Part shown: one piece after another, positions 47,001 to 56,740 of the stretch
How the letters are laid out: every line of letters starts with the position of its first letter
Numbering within the stretch: the stretch's first letter is position 1
Source of the DNA: Phoronis australis
Lineage: Eukaryota > Phoronida > Phoronidae
Assembly (NCBI GenBank): GCA_002633005.1
Contig: NMRA01000341.1
Coordinates: 351,660 to 415,659 of the forward strand
Direction: 5' to 3'
DNA length: 64,000 nt
The notes under the pieces: generated by a model
Seen by the model: only the letters and a program-made list of their open reading frames with translations
The model's database searches: none
Told to the model about the DNA's origin: nothing
Translations under genes and position numbers: made by a program

Positions 47001-50000
47001 CGTACTGACGTTAGAAAACTATGATCAGAATGAAAAGTTGCGAGTCGTATCACATCAAAATCGCTACGCAAGACTACAGAAACTTAATTCTGATTCGATT
47101 TTTTTGTCCTTTCACGTCCGCTGAAATAAAAATCGAGGTCCCGAAAACAAAGTGGCAAAAATTCACAGATTTAGCCTCAAACCACCACTTCTCTGCCAAT
47201 GCTATACATAAGCCAATGGTATACATAAGCCAATGGTATACATAAGCCAGTGGTATACATAAGCCAGTGGTATACATAAGCCAGTGGTATACATAAGCCA
47301 GTGGTATACATAAGCCAATGCTATACATAAGCCAATGCTATACATAAGCCAATGCTATACATAAGCCAGTGGTATACATAAGCCAGTGGTATACATAAGC
47401 CAGTGGTATACATAAGCCAGTGGTATACATAAGCCAATGCTATACATAAGCCAATGCTATACATAAGCCAGTGGTATACATAAGCCAGTGCTATACATAA
47501 GCCAATGCTATACATAAGCCAATGCTATACATAAGCCAATGCTATACATAAGCCAATGCTATACATAAGCCAATGCTATACATAAGCCAGTGGTATACAT
47601 AAACCAGTGGTAGATTCTGAAAGCAAAATACCTACATATTCCAAAAATGAGAGCCAAAACTGCTGCCATTCAGCCAAACGTTTGCAATTCTGGGTTGTTT
47701 GCGGACTACCTAAAACCGTAGCAAATTTCTCGGTCTCTACGCAGAAACGCAACAGTGATATAAGGGGACGCTATCTTGGAAGAAAATGTATCTACGGCCG
47801 AAGAAGTGGACTTTTCTCATTGCCAACGCGTTCACAAGCAAACCAAATTTATTGAATCTAACAGCAATGCCTACTTCAAAAAAAAAAAATGCCGCCAAAC
47901 CTAGCCTAACCTAAATATTCAATGTCCAGACCGTGCAAACTGGCGGTGGCTACAGTCTAATTGGACAGCGCCATCTTACGAAGTGACTTTAGACTTAAGT
48001 CAGAAATTTTGGCTTAGGGTCTCACCTCACAGTACTGGATAAGTTTTTTCTCATGTATTAGCACATCTCAATTTAGAAATGAATTAAGAAAAGTAACTAA
48101 GCAACCAGCAATTGTGAGAACCTTAAACAGGTCAGCATTTTTGCTGATGGCAGGCAAAATTACTTTTCAGATATAGTCGTGACCCCTGAAATCTAAAACG
48201 TCCATATCAATTCTCTTCCGTTTGAATAATGTAATATCCTAATGAGAGAGCATTATTTGAGAATTTTTTTACTAAACTCCTTTTCATTAAAATTATGTCA
48301 TAGAAAATAAAGCAATGCGCGTTATTAGATATTGTTGGAAAACATCGAAAGCATCACTGAGAGAACGTGTTTAATCATTTGTGTTCCTTAGTGAACGATT
48401 CTCCTGCAACCAGGCCTGCTGGTTAACACAGCAGCCTTGTCTGTAACCACTAATTAATTGCCTCTTAAAGACGCAATGTCTCGTTAAATTGTGAATATGC
48501 AAATGAAGTACTAGTTTACAAACAACCCCGGGTCTTCCGGTGTGCCGGAAACCACACGAGAACCAGTTATCATAACAATCTTGCGAAATTCTCGTTTTGC
48601 GAGACTATTTTTATGTAAACGAGTATGGTAATATGTCACCGTTACCCTAATGAAACAAGGCACAGTTATTATTTGTTCATTTCACCGTCAAATTACGATT
48701 GGGTACTATTTGGAATTATTAGTGTTTTCTATAAATTCACACTTTTTCAAGTGTATTGGTTGCGTTGTTTTCTTTAAAACCGAAATTTATTTACAAATTG
48801 TTTCTTTTCCTGATTATACTCCGGGGAGTCACGAGGTGGTGATGGCTACAAATTTAGATATTAAATATTTTACAGTTTTAATGAGACATAACGTCTTTAA
48901 CTCTAAAACGAAATGACACGACAGTTGTTTATGACATTTTCAACGAAAAAACAAATTGCCACAAAACGTGAGCGCAAAACAAGTCACCACTTAAAAAATA
49001 AATTGGCTGGAAAGTCGTCTGCATTTCTTGATGTGAGCTTGTGATATTATGAAACCGTTCCGTGCAGTTGCAGAATACAATCAGTCATATTGAGTAGCAT
49101 TTTGCAAGTTTCGCCAAGATTTAAATAGTTGATCATGTTACCACTCTAAGATGCATCACTCAAATCGTGTTATCGTGCATAGCGGATTTTGCGATTTTAT
49201 TTTAAAACCAACGGATGTTAACTCCTGGTACAATATATTTAAAACGTGTATGAAAGGTATTAAACATTTGAGATTAAACATACTATATCCTTTACAATAA
49301 CAATTTTGAACTCAGGATGAATTTCGTCAGATATCACTAACATAAACATTAATTTACTAACTTTCAGTCCTGTTCGTGTATGGCTTACTTTGCTTTTGAC
49401 TGTATCGTTATTTTTTCAAGTATGCAGAGTTTTCGCAGAAACCTCATTACATATGGCGGCTGTTGAGTGAGAACCCATAATTCTCGAGTCAGCTTTCCAT
49501 CTATGGTGACCATTTAAGGCGACGGAGCACTACCAAAATGAAAATTTAAGTAAAATATTATTATTAAATTCACAACACTTGGCGTTGTGTTGAAGTTGGA
49601 TTATTTAAACTCAAGTCTCGACTCAAGGAACTTGCACGAAACTCCGCTTTATGACGTTTTTTATTAAAAACGAACGATAATGAGTATCTTTTAAAAGTCT
49701 TACATGACCATTGCCGTTGAGTAACTGGTGATTTTTAAGAATTCTGAGAAGTGAGAAACTGTTAGATGTAACTTGCTAAAACTCTGCGTTCTTTGTTTCT
49801 TTTAAGACAACCACCAAGAAACTCTACTGAAGTATGTAGACGCCGATAAGTTGCCAAAGTATCTTGGCGGCACACTTACCGACCCGGACGGCAATCCAAG
49901 ATGTCCATCCTTGGTAATAACTTATTAAATTAATTTAGCTTCATCGATTTAGACTCAACGTAGTTTTGGCGATCATGCGTGCACATACAATTTTGATTTC

Positions 50001-53000
50001 CAACCCAAGTCATTCAAACAAGCGGTCATAAACAAGACATGTGTTTTTTACAGGCAATGTGGGTGACTCGGGCATCTGTTGTGATGAGCTAAATTGAACT
50101 GAGTGCTACATGTACATGTATAATACTGTCTGTCACAGCGCCACCTATACCAAAAAGTGGCGATGTGAAATGATGATGATGAACGGCACAAGGAATTCCG
50201 TGGGCGGGCATTAACGCATGGCTTGGTTATGACCTTTATCGTGTACGCATTCATGGGTGCACCCAAAGGAGGCTCGGGGAATCGAACGAGCCTCCCAATT
50301 TGGCGAATTGGGCAAAAAGGTCCGCCTCAGTGAAACAAAAAGTCCGGGTAAACGGGAACTCGTGGGCCTGAACCTAGTGGCTCCGTTTTTCTTAGTTTTC
50401 GTTGATTTCTTGCAGTAAAAGGTCTTCATATCGAAAAATAGGGGATCGTTTTTTTTGACACCTTGAAATCTTAAGTGTGCCAGGAATTAACAAATTGTGT
50501 GGAATTCATCGATTTAGTCTGTTTCTTCGGTTGTATGTTCGAAGCAACCGCACTGTGCAAATGTTACTTTGTATTTATTTGTTAACCATGCAATGAGAAG
50601 TCATGTTACACGATCAACCCACAGTGCTGCCTTGAGTAGCACTGGGAAAAGTGTGCCTTCATAACAACTGAACTCCTTTCAGCAAAAACAACACACTCAC
50701 GATAACCATAAGCCGACCAATCGCTTCCACGGGGATCAATTTGGAAGTGTTGGTCTACCACAGCAAGTTTCCCGGCAGGCTTGTCCGCGAAATATTGGGA
50801 TTTCACATGTAAAATTTTACGCGGTCTTGCTTGACTTGCCTTTCTTGCAACTAACTTGCTCTACAATTGCAACACAAGATGTGGAGCTCCACGCGCTCTC
50901 GTATAACTATGTGTGAGAACACTATGTGTTAAAGAGCAGGTTTTGCCGATTGGCTGAGCATTTAGAAACACGTCACTATTGGAATCATGACCAACGTTGC
51001 CGCGACATCTCCTTTAGCGCCACCATTCTTCGAGAATGAGAAACGATCGGATTGGTTTGTAATCCGGAAGTCGTCATCGAGAACAAATTGACCAGCGCAC
51101 ACGGCGGCGTGAATCAAGTGCTGCCAGTGGTAAGACGAAATCCTCTGATGCTTGGAAATTATTTAATAGAGCTCCACATTTTCAGATCTGTCAAGGAGGC
51201 CCAGTGCCGGAATCCTTCTACTTGAAAGATCTCTCTGTTTCTGAACACTTAAAGCAGGCAAATTTGAAGGCGGGAGGACGTGTAGAACTGGACTTTAATG
51301 TTGATAGCCAAGACAGCGTTTTAAGGTAGAGTAGCTTTGTAAACATCTACGCTGGCGAAGTGCATCTTGGGTGAAGAAAAGTATCAAGTTAAGGAAAAGT
51401 TTTAATGGTCATTGACACATTTACGGATGTAAAAATACTATGCGTTCGCGTCCCAAAGTAGTGGTTATATGGGAAAGTTTTAGACTCGAACATGAACATG
51501 AACACGATAAAACGTCTCCCTCCGCTGCGGGGGTGTAGTGGGACGTAGACGAATTTGACACTTGAAATTGCACACCTTTAAATCTTGACTCATCCGTATA
51601 ATTTTAATTGCCGGGGTTAATTAACATTTCCCTACGCTCTTGCTGTTTTATTTTTTTGCGGCAGCAAGGGTGGGGGGCCTGAGGGGGGCGGGCCCCCTGG
51701 GCTCCCCCTTAAATCTGCCTATGATAAAAGTTGAAAATAACCCCTTTTTCCACAATGAAATCATCTCATTGAATTGAATATGTCACTGCTCCATTTTTTC
51801 ATTTGTTTTTATACTCAAGTCAAACCCCGACCTCGCAACGTGCGGGTGTCTTATCAAGAAGCCAAAGAGATACTAAAAACTGCAGTAAGTTTGCACGTGC
51901 TTTAGTCGTCTGCACTAATTCATCGAAACGACTTGGCGCCGTCATCAGATTTCATTTTATGGATAATTTTGTTGCAAATGGACCTGTGTTCTAGCAGCAT
52001 ATATGTCAAAACAGTCGAGCTGAAATTTGGCTACAAGGTGCCAGCGGTCATTACTTGGTTAGTTAGTTTTCCGCGGTGTGGCGTATGGGGAAACATGGTG
52101 CCCGATATTTAGGTTCTCCGAAGGTTTGTTTAATGTGTTTTTTAAAGATCTGTCGGAACATAAATGTGGCTTTCAGTGACAAAATATAGTAACAGAACAA
52201 TTGCGTGAAGGTAAGTCTTTATTTCAGCAAAGAATTTACAACAATCCGTAGTATTTTCAGTTAAATATAATGCAAAATGTGCCAAAACGTCCGATAATTA
52301 GGCCACTTGACTGTAATAACGATGCCAGATTGTGACTAGTAGTCTACATTTTCACGTGATGAATCAGGAAAAGTGCTTGGCCTTTGTAATGCACTGTGGG
52401 TAAATACTTTAGAATGAGAGTGGTGCTATGGCATTATTCAGGACAGCCAAAGTTACGTTTAAACCCAGTAGAGGTTTTTCCTAAACACCCATTGGTGGTA
52501 TCTCAACTAGTTTGCCTTGTCTATTAAAAACACATACTTAATCTTTGACGAATCTCAGAACTGTGTTATCACAAAATTGAACAGGTGGGAGTTTAAGACA
52601 GAGGATTACGATGTGGCATTTGGGTTGTCTATGAAGAGTGGCGACGCAGCTTTGAAGGAGTTGATTCCGGTGTCAAGAGTGAACTGTCACATGGTCCCAG
52701 AGGACGGCACGTGGGACTGTAAAGATCTTGGAACGTGTAAGGTTTTTTTGCTTCCACATAATATTGCTTCGTTTAACAAATGGTCAATTTTAATACAGAA
52801 TGTGCATAAGTTTGCTATATGGTTTTGAATTCTGGTACATATGTCGCCTTGACTTCAAGTATGTGACACATGCTTTCGCTCAACGTGACACCGGTGGAAG
52901 AATAGCAAAACCATAACAAACCAATGTACAATCTAATTTACAAATAGGATGGCATTCGACGGCGTACGTGCAATTACAGTTATCAATATTTAAACCAGCG

Positions 53001-54096
53001 ACAAATTTGGTTAATGTTTCTATTTTCAAAAGAAATATTAAAAACACACTGTCTAAAGCGTGCACATTAGATTTACACCACAACAAATTCGTAATACTAG
53101 TTTTGCCTCTTAATAATTTCCTCTTCCTTAAGTCTTTCTCACTGACCGAAGCTTCGGTCAATGGGAAAACTTAACTTCGTTTTTTTATGCGCTAGTTAAC
53201 TCCGATATTAAGAGGTGGATTTAACAGCAAAGCGTAGGCGCTTCGGTATAAGGAGAACACTTAACTTCGATGATATTGGAGTTATCGGCAGGTGTCACTG
53301 CTTTCGCCAACAGCGAGCGAGAACTGGTTTATATTTGTTAGTATTTTTATCCAACATTTGTTATTTTGGTAGTATAAGCATTCTGTTTCAATTTGTCCAC
53401 GTGCCTGCTGGGTTCGTTACTTAAAAATACGCAATACGTGTTCCGCCTTTACACGGATCTGTTGCAAGTCACAAGACTCCAATTTTCTGTTAAAATGTTG
53501 TCAATCTTCTTCATTTCAATGTGGCAACCGTTGGCTGCTTTCTGAAGTTGACGTCCTCGTGTCTGTGTGGGGGAGGGGAAAGTCCTTGCCATTTTTGATG
53601 ACAAGGGGAAAAACAGTTAGGCGTACGAAGGTATACAGGTCCAATGAGATAAATTAATTACATGCACTGTATAGTTTATTGTACAGGCCAAGGTCATATT
53701 GGTGCCGCCTTGCGATATCTTCGTTGAAGTGATGTGAACATTCACGCCCAACTTCGGGGTAAATCACAGTTACATCGAAGCTTCGATTGTAGCGAAATCA
53801 ATTGTATGGGAAAGGGCATTTAGTGGCGCGCATGTAGACCTACGCGCATGCGTAATTGCGCTAATAGAAACACCCGACGCAGATGTTGCATTAATTCTGG
53901 AACTTTATGACATTTTACAGATACTCTTATATTTGACAATTCCTTCAGCTGGGCGAGAAGCAAGCAGATTCAATATTTCGTAGAAATTATGTCAAAGCAA
54001 GTGGAAGACAAGTTTGCCTTAGAGGTCAACGAAAGAGCGCAAGGAGGCGATTGGTCAACTCTGTCAAAGGATCTTAAAGACATGGCACTTTCTTAG
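34992..54096 (+). CDS. SEC14L2-like: SEC14-like protein, gene B (complete, 11 coding exons)
   Basis: Exons: 34992-35015, 37406-37475, 43208-43251, 43610-43861, 44293-44368, 45734-45814, 46481-46564, 49807-49913, 51186-51325, 52585-52736, 53921-54096. All junctions are GT..AG, phases fit, and the sum is 1206 nt, or 401 residues plus TAG; human SEC14L2 is about 403. Domains: CRAL-TRIO N-terminal helices at about 5-46 ([30 protein letters not shown]), CRAL-TRIO lipid pocket about 60-230 ([17 protein letters not shown] 151-155; APRIFP 183-188), [14 protein letters not shown] at 230-243, then GOLD 247-370 ([11 protein letters not shown]). It probably carries hydrophobic ligands between membranes in the cytosol; the ligand is unknown. 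ATG 34992 has A at -3 and G at +4. Further in-frame codons run back to 34953, so an upstream start exon is possible. No disabling change is seen. Confidence 0.95.
35682..35910 (-). mobile_element. tRNA-derived SINE, copy 2, in gene B intron
   Basis: On the - strand: GAGGCAGTGAAGCCTAATGG, a perfect B box GGTTCGAATCCC, then the same body as 2228-2467 (GCTCCTCAG, TTTTAACTAT, GCAGGTGATCAGTGCAATGG) and an AATTATTTTTTATAA tail. The 13-bp duplication AGATCGAGTGTTA/AGATCGAGAGTTA lies at 35669-35681 and 35911-35923 with one mismatch. Confidence 0.9.
36492..36565 (-). repeat. tRNA-like SINE head in gene B intron
   Basis: Read on the - strand: GTGCTAGCTCAGTGCATAGC, an A box close to consensus, then CTCGTTCGAGCCC, a B box about 50 nt on. 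No acceptor stem, so not a working tRNA gene. Confidence 0.5.
37406..37475 (+). CDS. SEC14L2-like: Gene B exon: CRAL-TRIO N helices
   Basis: 70 nt, acceptor CCGCAG, donor GTAATT. Reads [20 protein letters not shown] then WLK, ending in phase 1. It lies between introns of 2.4 and 5.7 kb, the longest of the gene. Confidence 0.9.
38498..38641. mobile_element. Tandem pair of about 70-bp inverted-end units
   Basis: 38498-38566 and 38572-38641 each start GGGCGG(C/T)GCACCACAGGGGG and end CCGCCCATG, with a GGGG..TAGCCCCC stem between. Each unit can fold into a hairpin. They are direct tandem copies, in the 5.7-kb intron of gene B. Confidence 0.75.
38731..38843. mobile_element. 113-bp MITE with about 45-bp inverted ends
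   Basis: The left end CGCCGGATCGGCCGCCGGGT and the reverse complement of the right end CGCCGGTTCAGCCGGGTAAA pair, continuing through GGTAAACC and GATTGGT. Most of the element is hairpin. Confidence 0.7.
38844..43207. other. Remainder of the 5.7-kb gene B intron
   Basis: It holds the tRNA-like piece at 39612-39680, two 35-bp near-repeats of TAGAATTTTGCATAATGG at about 42055 and 42212, and a stretch (about 41740-41840) weakly similar to about 60440-60530. No other exon was seen. Confidence 0.4.
39612..39680 (-). repeat. tRNA-like element with good A and B boxes
   Basis: Read on the - strand: GTCGCTGCGTGGTGTAGTGG (A box TGGTGTAGTGG), then CGGGTTCGACTCCG (B box). The 5' GTCGCTG has no partner after the T arm, so a standard acceptor stem cannot form. 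Most likely a SINE head or tRNA pseudogene. Confidence 0.55.
43208..43251 (+). CDS. SEC14L2-like: Gene B 44-nt micro-exon
   Basis: Acceptor ATTTCAG, donor GTAAGA. Completes the alanine codon and reads [14 protein letters not shown], matching the ARSFDLQKSEAMLRK position of the family. Phase 0 at its end. Confidence 0.92.
43610..43861 (+). CDS. SEC14L2-like: Gene B exon: front of CRAL-TRIO
   Basis: 252 nt, 84 codons, acceptor CTTTCAG, donor GTGTGA (a weak donor). Reads [20 protein letters not shown], then [39 protein letters not shown]. Phase 0 on both sides. Confidence 0.95.
44293..44368 (+). CDS. SEC14L2-like: Gene B exon: [16 protein letters not shown]
   Basis: 76 nt, acceptor ACTTCAG, donor GTAAAG, phase 0 to 1. 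Corresponds to TIIYDCEGLGLKHLWKP of the family; this is a central strand of the lipid pocket. Confidence 0.95.
44508..45070 (-). repeat. 0.6-kb dispersed repeat, copy 1 (inverted)
   Basis: Read in reverse it aligns with 56140-56740 and 58725-59300: AAAACGTACCGAGAGTGGCG, CGACCGAGACCGAATTCCTA, CGACGT..GTCGA and TTTCCATG(T/C)CAGAGG. It lies in the intron between gene B exons 44293-44368 and 45734-45814. Confidence 0.8.
45734..45814 (+). CDS. SEC14L2-like: Gene B exon: [16 protein letters not shown]
   Basis: 81 nt, acceptor TTGACAG, donor GTAGGT. The ENYPE(T/M)xKRLF block is diagnostic of SEC14/CRAL-TRIO proteins. Its counterpart in gene A is not in the window. Confidence 0.96.
46481..46564 (+). 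CDS. SEC14L2-like: Gene B exon: [15 protein letters not shown]
   Basis: 84 nt, acceptor CTTTCAG, donor GTAAGA, phase 1 to 1. Paralogous to gene A exon 2588-2671. Confidence 0.96.
47195..47610 (+). repeat. 17-bp minisatellite, 25 copies, in gene B intron
   Basis: The unit is CCA(A/G)TG(C/G)TATACATAAG. Two main variants, CAATGC and CAGTGG, alternate in runs (four CAGTGG, three CAATGC, four CAGTGG, two CAATGC and so on), as expected from unequal exchange of blocks. Read on the - strand a frame stays open with a 17-residue period because no unit carries a stop in any phase; this is not evidence of a gene. Confidence 0.97.
47630..47928 (+). mobile_element. Solo arm of the fold-back family
   Basis: Aligns with the right arm of 12541-13799 from GCAATTCTGG to CCTAA.TATTCA: TAGCAAATTTCTC, CAACGCGTTCACAAGCAAAC, ATTGAATCTAAC. 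Roughly 70-75 % alike. It directly abuts the end of the minisatellite, so the satellite may have grown from the element's edge. Confidence 0.7.
47929..49806. other. Rest of gene B intron, nothing recognised
   Basis: AT-rich; a short frame at 48650-48916 has no motif. Confidence 0.4.
49807..49913 (+). CDS. SEC14L2-like: Gene B exon: [14 protein letters not shown]
   Basis: 107 nt, acceptor TTTTAAG (unusual A at -3), donor GTAATA. Closes the CRAL-TRIO domain. The upstream 3.2-kb intron carries the 17-bp minisatellite. Confidence 0.95.
51186..51325 (+). CDS. SEC14L2-like: Gene B exon: start of GOLD domain
   Basis: 140 nt, acceptor TTTTCAG, donor GTAGAG. Reads [20 protein letters not shown], then [14 protein letters not shown], with a split arginine codon at its end. 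Confidence 0.95.
52585..52736 (+). CDS. SEC14L2-like: Gene B exon: middle of GOLD domain
   Basis: 152 nt, acceptor GAACAG, donor GTAAGG. Reads [20 protein letters not shown] and [17 protein letters not shown]. Confidence 0.95.
53921..54096 (+). CDS. SEC14L2-like: Gene B terminal coding exon
   Basis: Acceptor TTTACAG; TAG 54094-54096. Reads [20 protein letters not shown], then a charged tail ending DLKDMALS that is longer than in gene A. Confidence 0.95.
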
Positions 54097-54199
54097 TTGT
54101 AATGGAAAAGCATGTCCAGTTATATGGGTTATTACCATATTTAGGCATTTAACCTTTTAGTGCTAGTCATATCGTATACATGTAGTAAACGAGTATTGA

Positions 54200-54205
54200 A
54201 TTAAA
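54200..54205 (+). promoter_or_regulatory. Candidate poly(A) signal of gene B (ATTAAA)
   Basis: 104 bp after the stop codon and followed directly by a G/T-rich tract (TGTTTCGTTTTGTTGTG), as expected of a cleavage region. Confidence 0.5.
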
Positions 54206-54910
54206 TGTTTCGTTTTGTTGTGTATAGCCAAATGTTTTGATGAATTCCGGAAATTAGCCAATGCTGTTAGGACGGCATGATACGACTTTACTAAGAAGTA
54301 CACGTCGCACGAGATTATCGTCGAGCATTACGGGGATTCATACGAATAATGCATTTCGCTCGACAAACATGAAACACGTCTTCGCGAAATATCGCCGGCG
54401 ATATATCGCCGACGAAATGCCGCCCTACATTACAAGCGAACTCTATTGCTTCTACACGACGGGGCGGAGTCTGTATGCTATCCTGGAGGGGAAGCGTTAT
54501 CCTAGTCAACTTAAGGGTATGTATAGGCCTCTAGACAATTGTCCAAACTTGTCTAACGTCGGAACATATCTCAGAGATAGCTGATCGGATTCACATTCAA
54601 CTTTCAGATATCCCATATTTATGTGCAGTTCTCCAATACGTTATCAGGAATTTTTCCAAAATGCGTCACTTTTGCAAGCCTGATCAAAATAGGACTTCCG
54701 TGATTTTCAAAAAAAAAACAACTTAAGTTGCACCAAACTAATCTGTAACAGTGTTTTGTGGTATGTCATCTTGAACATTGATATCAAATAAAATTTGACA
54801 ATGTGGCTGATACCGTTTTTTGCTATCACTGCACCTTCGTTTTATGTTAAACTTTGCTAAAAAGACTTGGTCACGTTGATCAATTAATGTCAGATCGATA
54901 AAAAGTAAAA
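54206..54910. other. Gene B downstream region
   Basis: A 16-bp palindrome ATATCGCCGGCGATAT lies at 54389-54404, followed by another ATATCGCC. A 107-codon frame at 54261-54584 has no motif. Otherwise AT-rich. Confidence 0.4.
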
Positions 54911-55783
54911 AATCAAATTATACATGATGTCTCCTTTCATAAAATATTATACTCTTAGTCAGTTAAAATCTAATTATACATGATGTCTCCTTTCATAAAA
55001 TATGATAAACTCTTACTCAGTTAAAATCTAATTATACATGATGTCTCCTTTCATAAAATATGATATACTCTTACTCAGTTAAAATCTAATTATACATGAT
55101 GTCTCCTTTCATAAAATATTATAAACTCTTACTCAGTTAAAATCTAATTATACATGATGTCTCCTTTCATAAAATATTATAAACTCTTACTCAGTTAAAA
55201 TCTAATTATACATGATGTCTCTTTTCATAAAATATTATAAACTCTTACTCAGTTAAAATCTAATTATACATGATGTCTCCTTTCATAGAATATGATATAC
55301 TCTTACTCAGATAAAATCTAATTATACATGATGTCTCCTTTCATAAAATATGATAAACTCTTACTCAGTTAAAATCTAATTATACATGATGTCTCCTTTC
55401 ATAAAATATGATAGACTCTTACTCAGTTAAAATCTAATTATACATGATGTCTCCTTTCATAAAATATAAACTCTTACTCAGTTAAAATCTAATTATACAT
55501 GATGTCTCCTTTCATAAAATATTATAAACTCTTACTCAGTTAAAATCTAATTATACATGATGCCTCCTTTCATAAAATATGATAAACTCTTACTCAGTTA
55601 AAATCTAAATATACATGATGTCTCCTTTCATAAAATATTATAAACTCTTACTCAGTTAAAATCTAATTATACATGATGTCTCCTTTCATAAAATATGATA
55701 AACTCTTACTCAGTTAAAATCTATTTATACATGATGTCTCCTTTCATAAAATATTATAAACTCTTACTCAGTTAAAATCTATG
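54911..55783 (+). repeat. About 58-bp minisatellite, 15 copies
   Basis: The unit carries ATACATGATGTCTCCTTTCA, TAAAATAT, ACTCTTACTCAGTTAAAATC. Copies are over 93 % alike; they differ mainly at TATGATA/TATTATA and by 1-4-bp indels (53-59 bp per unit). High similarity means recent expansion or homogenisation. Confidence 0.97.
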
Positions 55784-56139
55784 GTTATTCAGATGTTTGG
55801 CTAAATACGCAGACTTTTCAATAAAGTCGTACATAAACTAAAATAGACCAGCAGCAAATAGAGTGGGTTGGTGATCAGCATTTCCAAGGGTAGATGCACG
55901 AATCGTCTTTTGACGTTCCTGTTTAAAAAGTGTACAACTTCATTACACAGTGTCTTGGAAATGACTCAAAGCTTGACAAAAAGCAAAGAAAGGGGTTATT
56001 TAGTCATTTAATGTTACTTGTTTTCAAAAGAACACATGTTTTTATCCCTTTTCCAAAGACGCCGTAATTGGTCTCAAAAACTCCCGATGGCCCAATTCAA
56101 GTCATTAATGAACAAGTACAGGAACAAAGCCATTGTAGC
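55784..56139. other. Spacer between minisatellite and repeat, nothing recognised
   Basis: No repeat or coding signal was seen. Confidence 0.4.
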
Positions 56140-56740
56140 ATATATATATACAAAACGTACCGAGAGTGGCGGACATGAAGTAATACCCCACGTGACATTA
56201 TTGCGCGTATCGACCGAGACCGAATTCCTAAGTTTCTTTCATTTTTTCGGCAGATTTTTTAAATACTTCACTCATGAGACTGTTCATGTGGCGGATCACA
56301 TCCTATATGTATGTACCTGCGCGTTAGGCTGCAAGTTTTCTCTAGAAAAAGAAACAGTTTTAAATGTGACGATTTATTTCTTGAATAGAGATAACAAAGA
56401 TCTAAACAAGGATAACTTTTCATTGAAATTGTAATATCTCCGGAAAATAGTTAAATAACAACAATATTTGATATTGCAGTTACCGATGAATCGGCGCCAG
56501 AATTGCAGACGATAAAATATTTAGAAAATGAAAACTGAGACAGAACTGTCATATACTTAACAGTCCTGTTCCAGAAGTTACGATTGAGACCTGATTGTAC
56601 AACATATGTTGAGCATTATTTACACTGGTATAATTGTATTACTTTAAACTATTTTCCGAAAGTTTGGTGAACGAACCGGCTAACGACGTCGAGTCGACGT
56701 TAACCTACCTTTTGAACTTTCCATGCCAGAGGTCACTGTT
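56140..56740 (+). repeat. 0.6-kb dispersed repeat, copy 2
   Basis: Begins near ATACAAAACGTACCGAGAGT and ends near TTTCCATGCCAGAGG. A 138-codon frame (56018-56434) crosses the border and includes TKRTESGGHEVIPHV and [17 protein letters not shown]. The same frame is open in copy 1 (44836-45072, - strand) with TKRTESG and [17 protein letters not shown], but not in copy 3. Confidence 0.8.

Noticed and set aside
47074-47515. Two - strand frames with a hydrophobic 17-residue repeat ([14 protein letters not shown])
   Set aside because: A 17-bp repeat without stops in any phase always gives such frames. No start context, gene structure or homology supports them.
47195-47610. CRISPR-like array of direct repeats
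   Set aside because: Units are 17 bp and contiguous, with no unique spacers, in an animal intron. It is a minisatellite.
54911-55783. CRISPR-like array with 58-bp period
   Set aside because: The whole unit repeats; there are no variable spacers and no cas genes.
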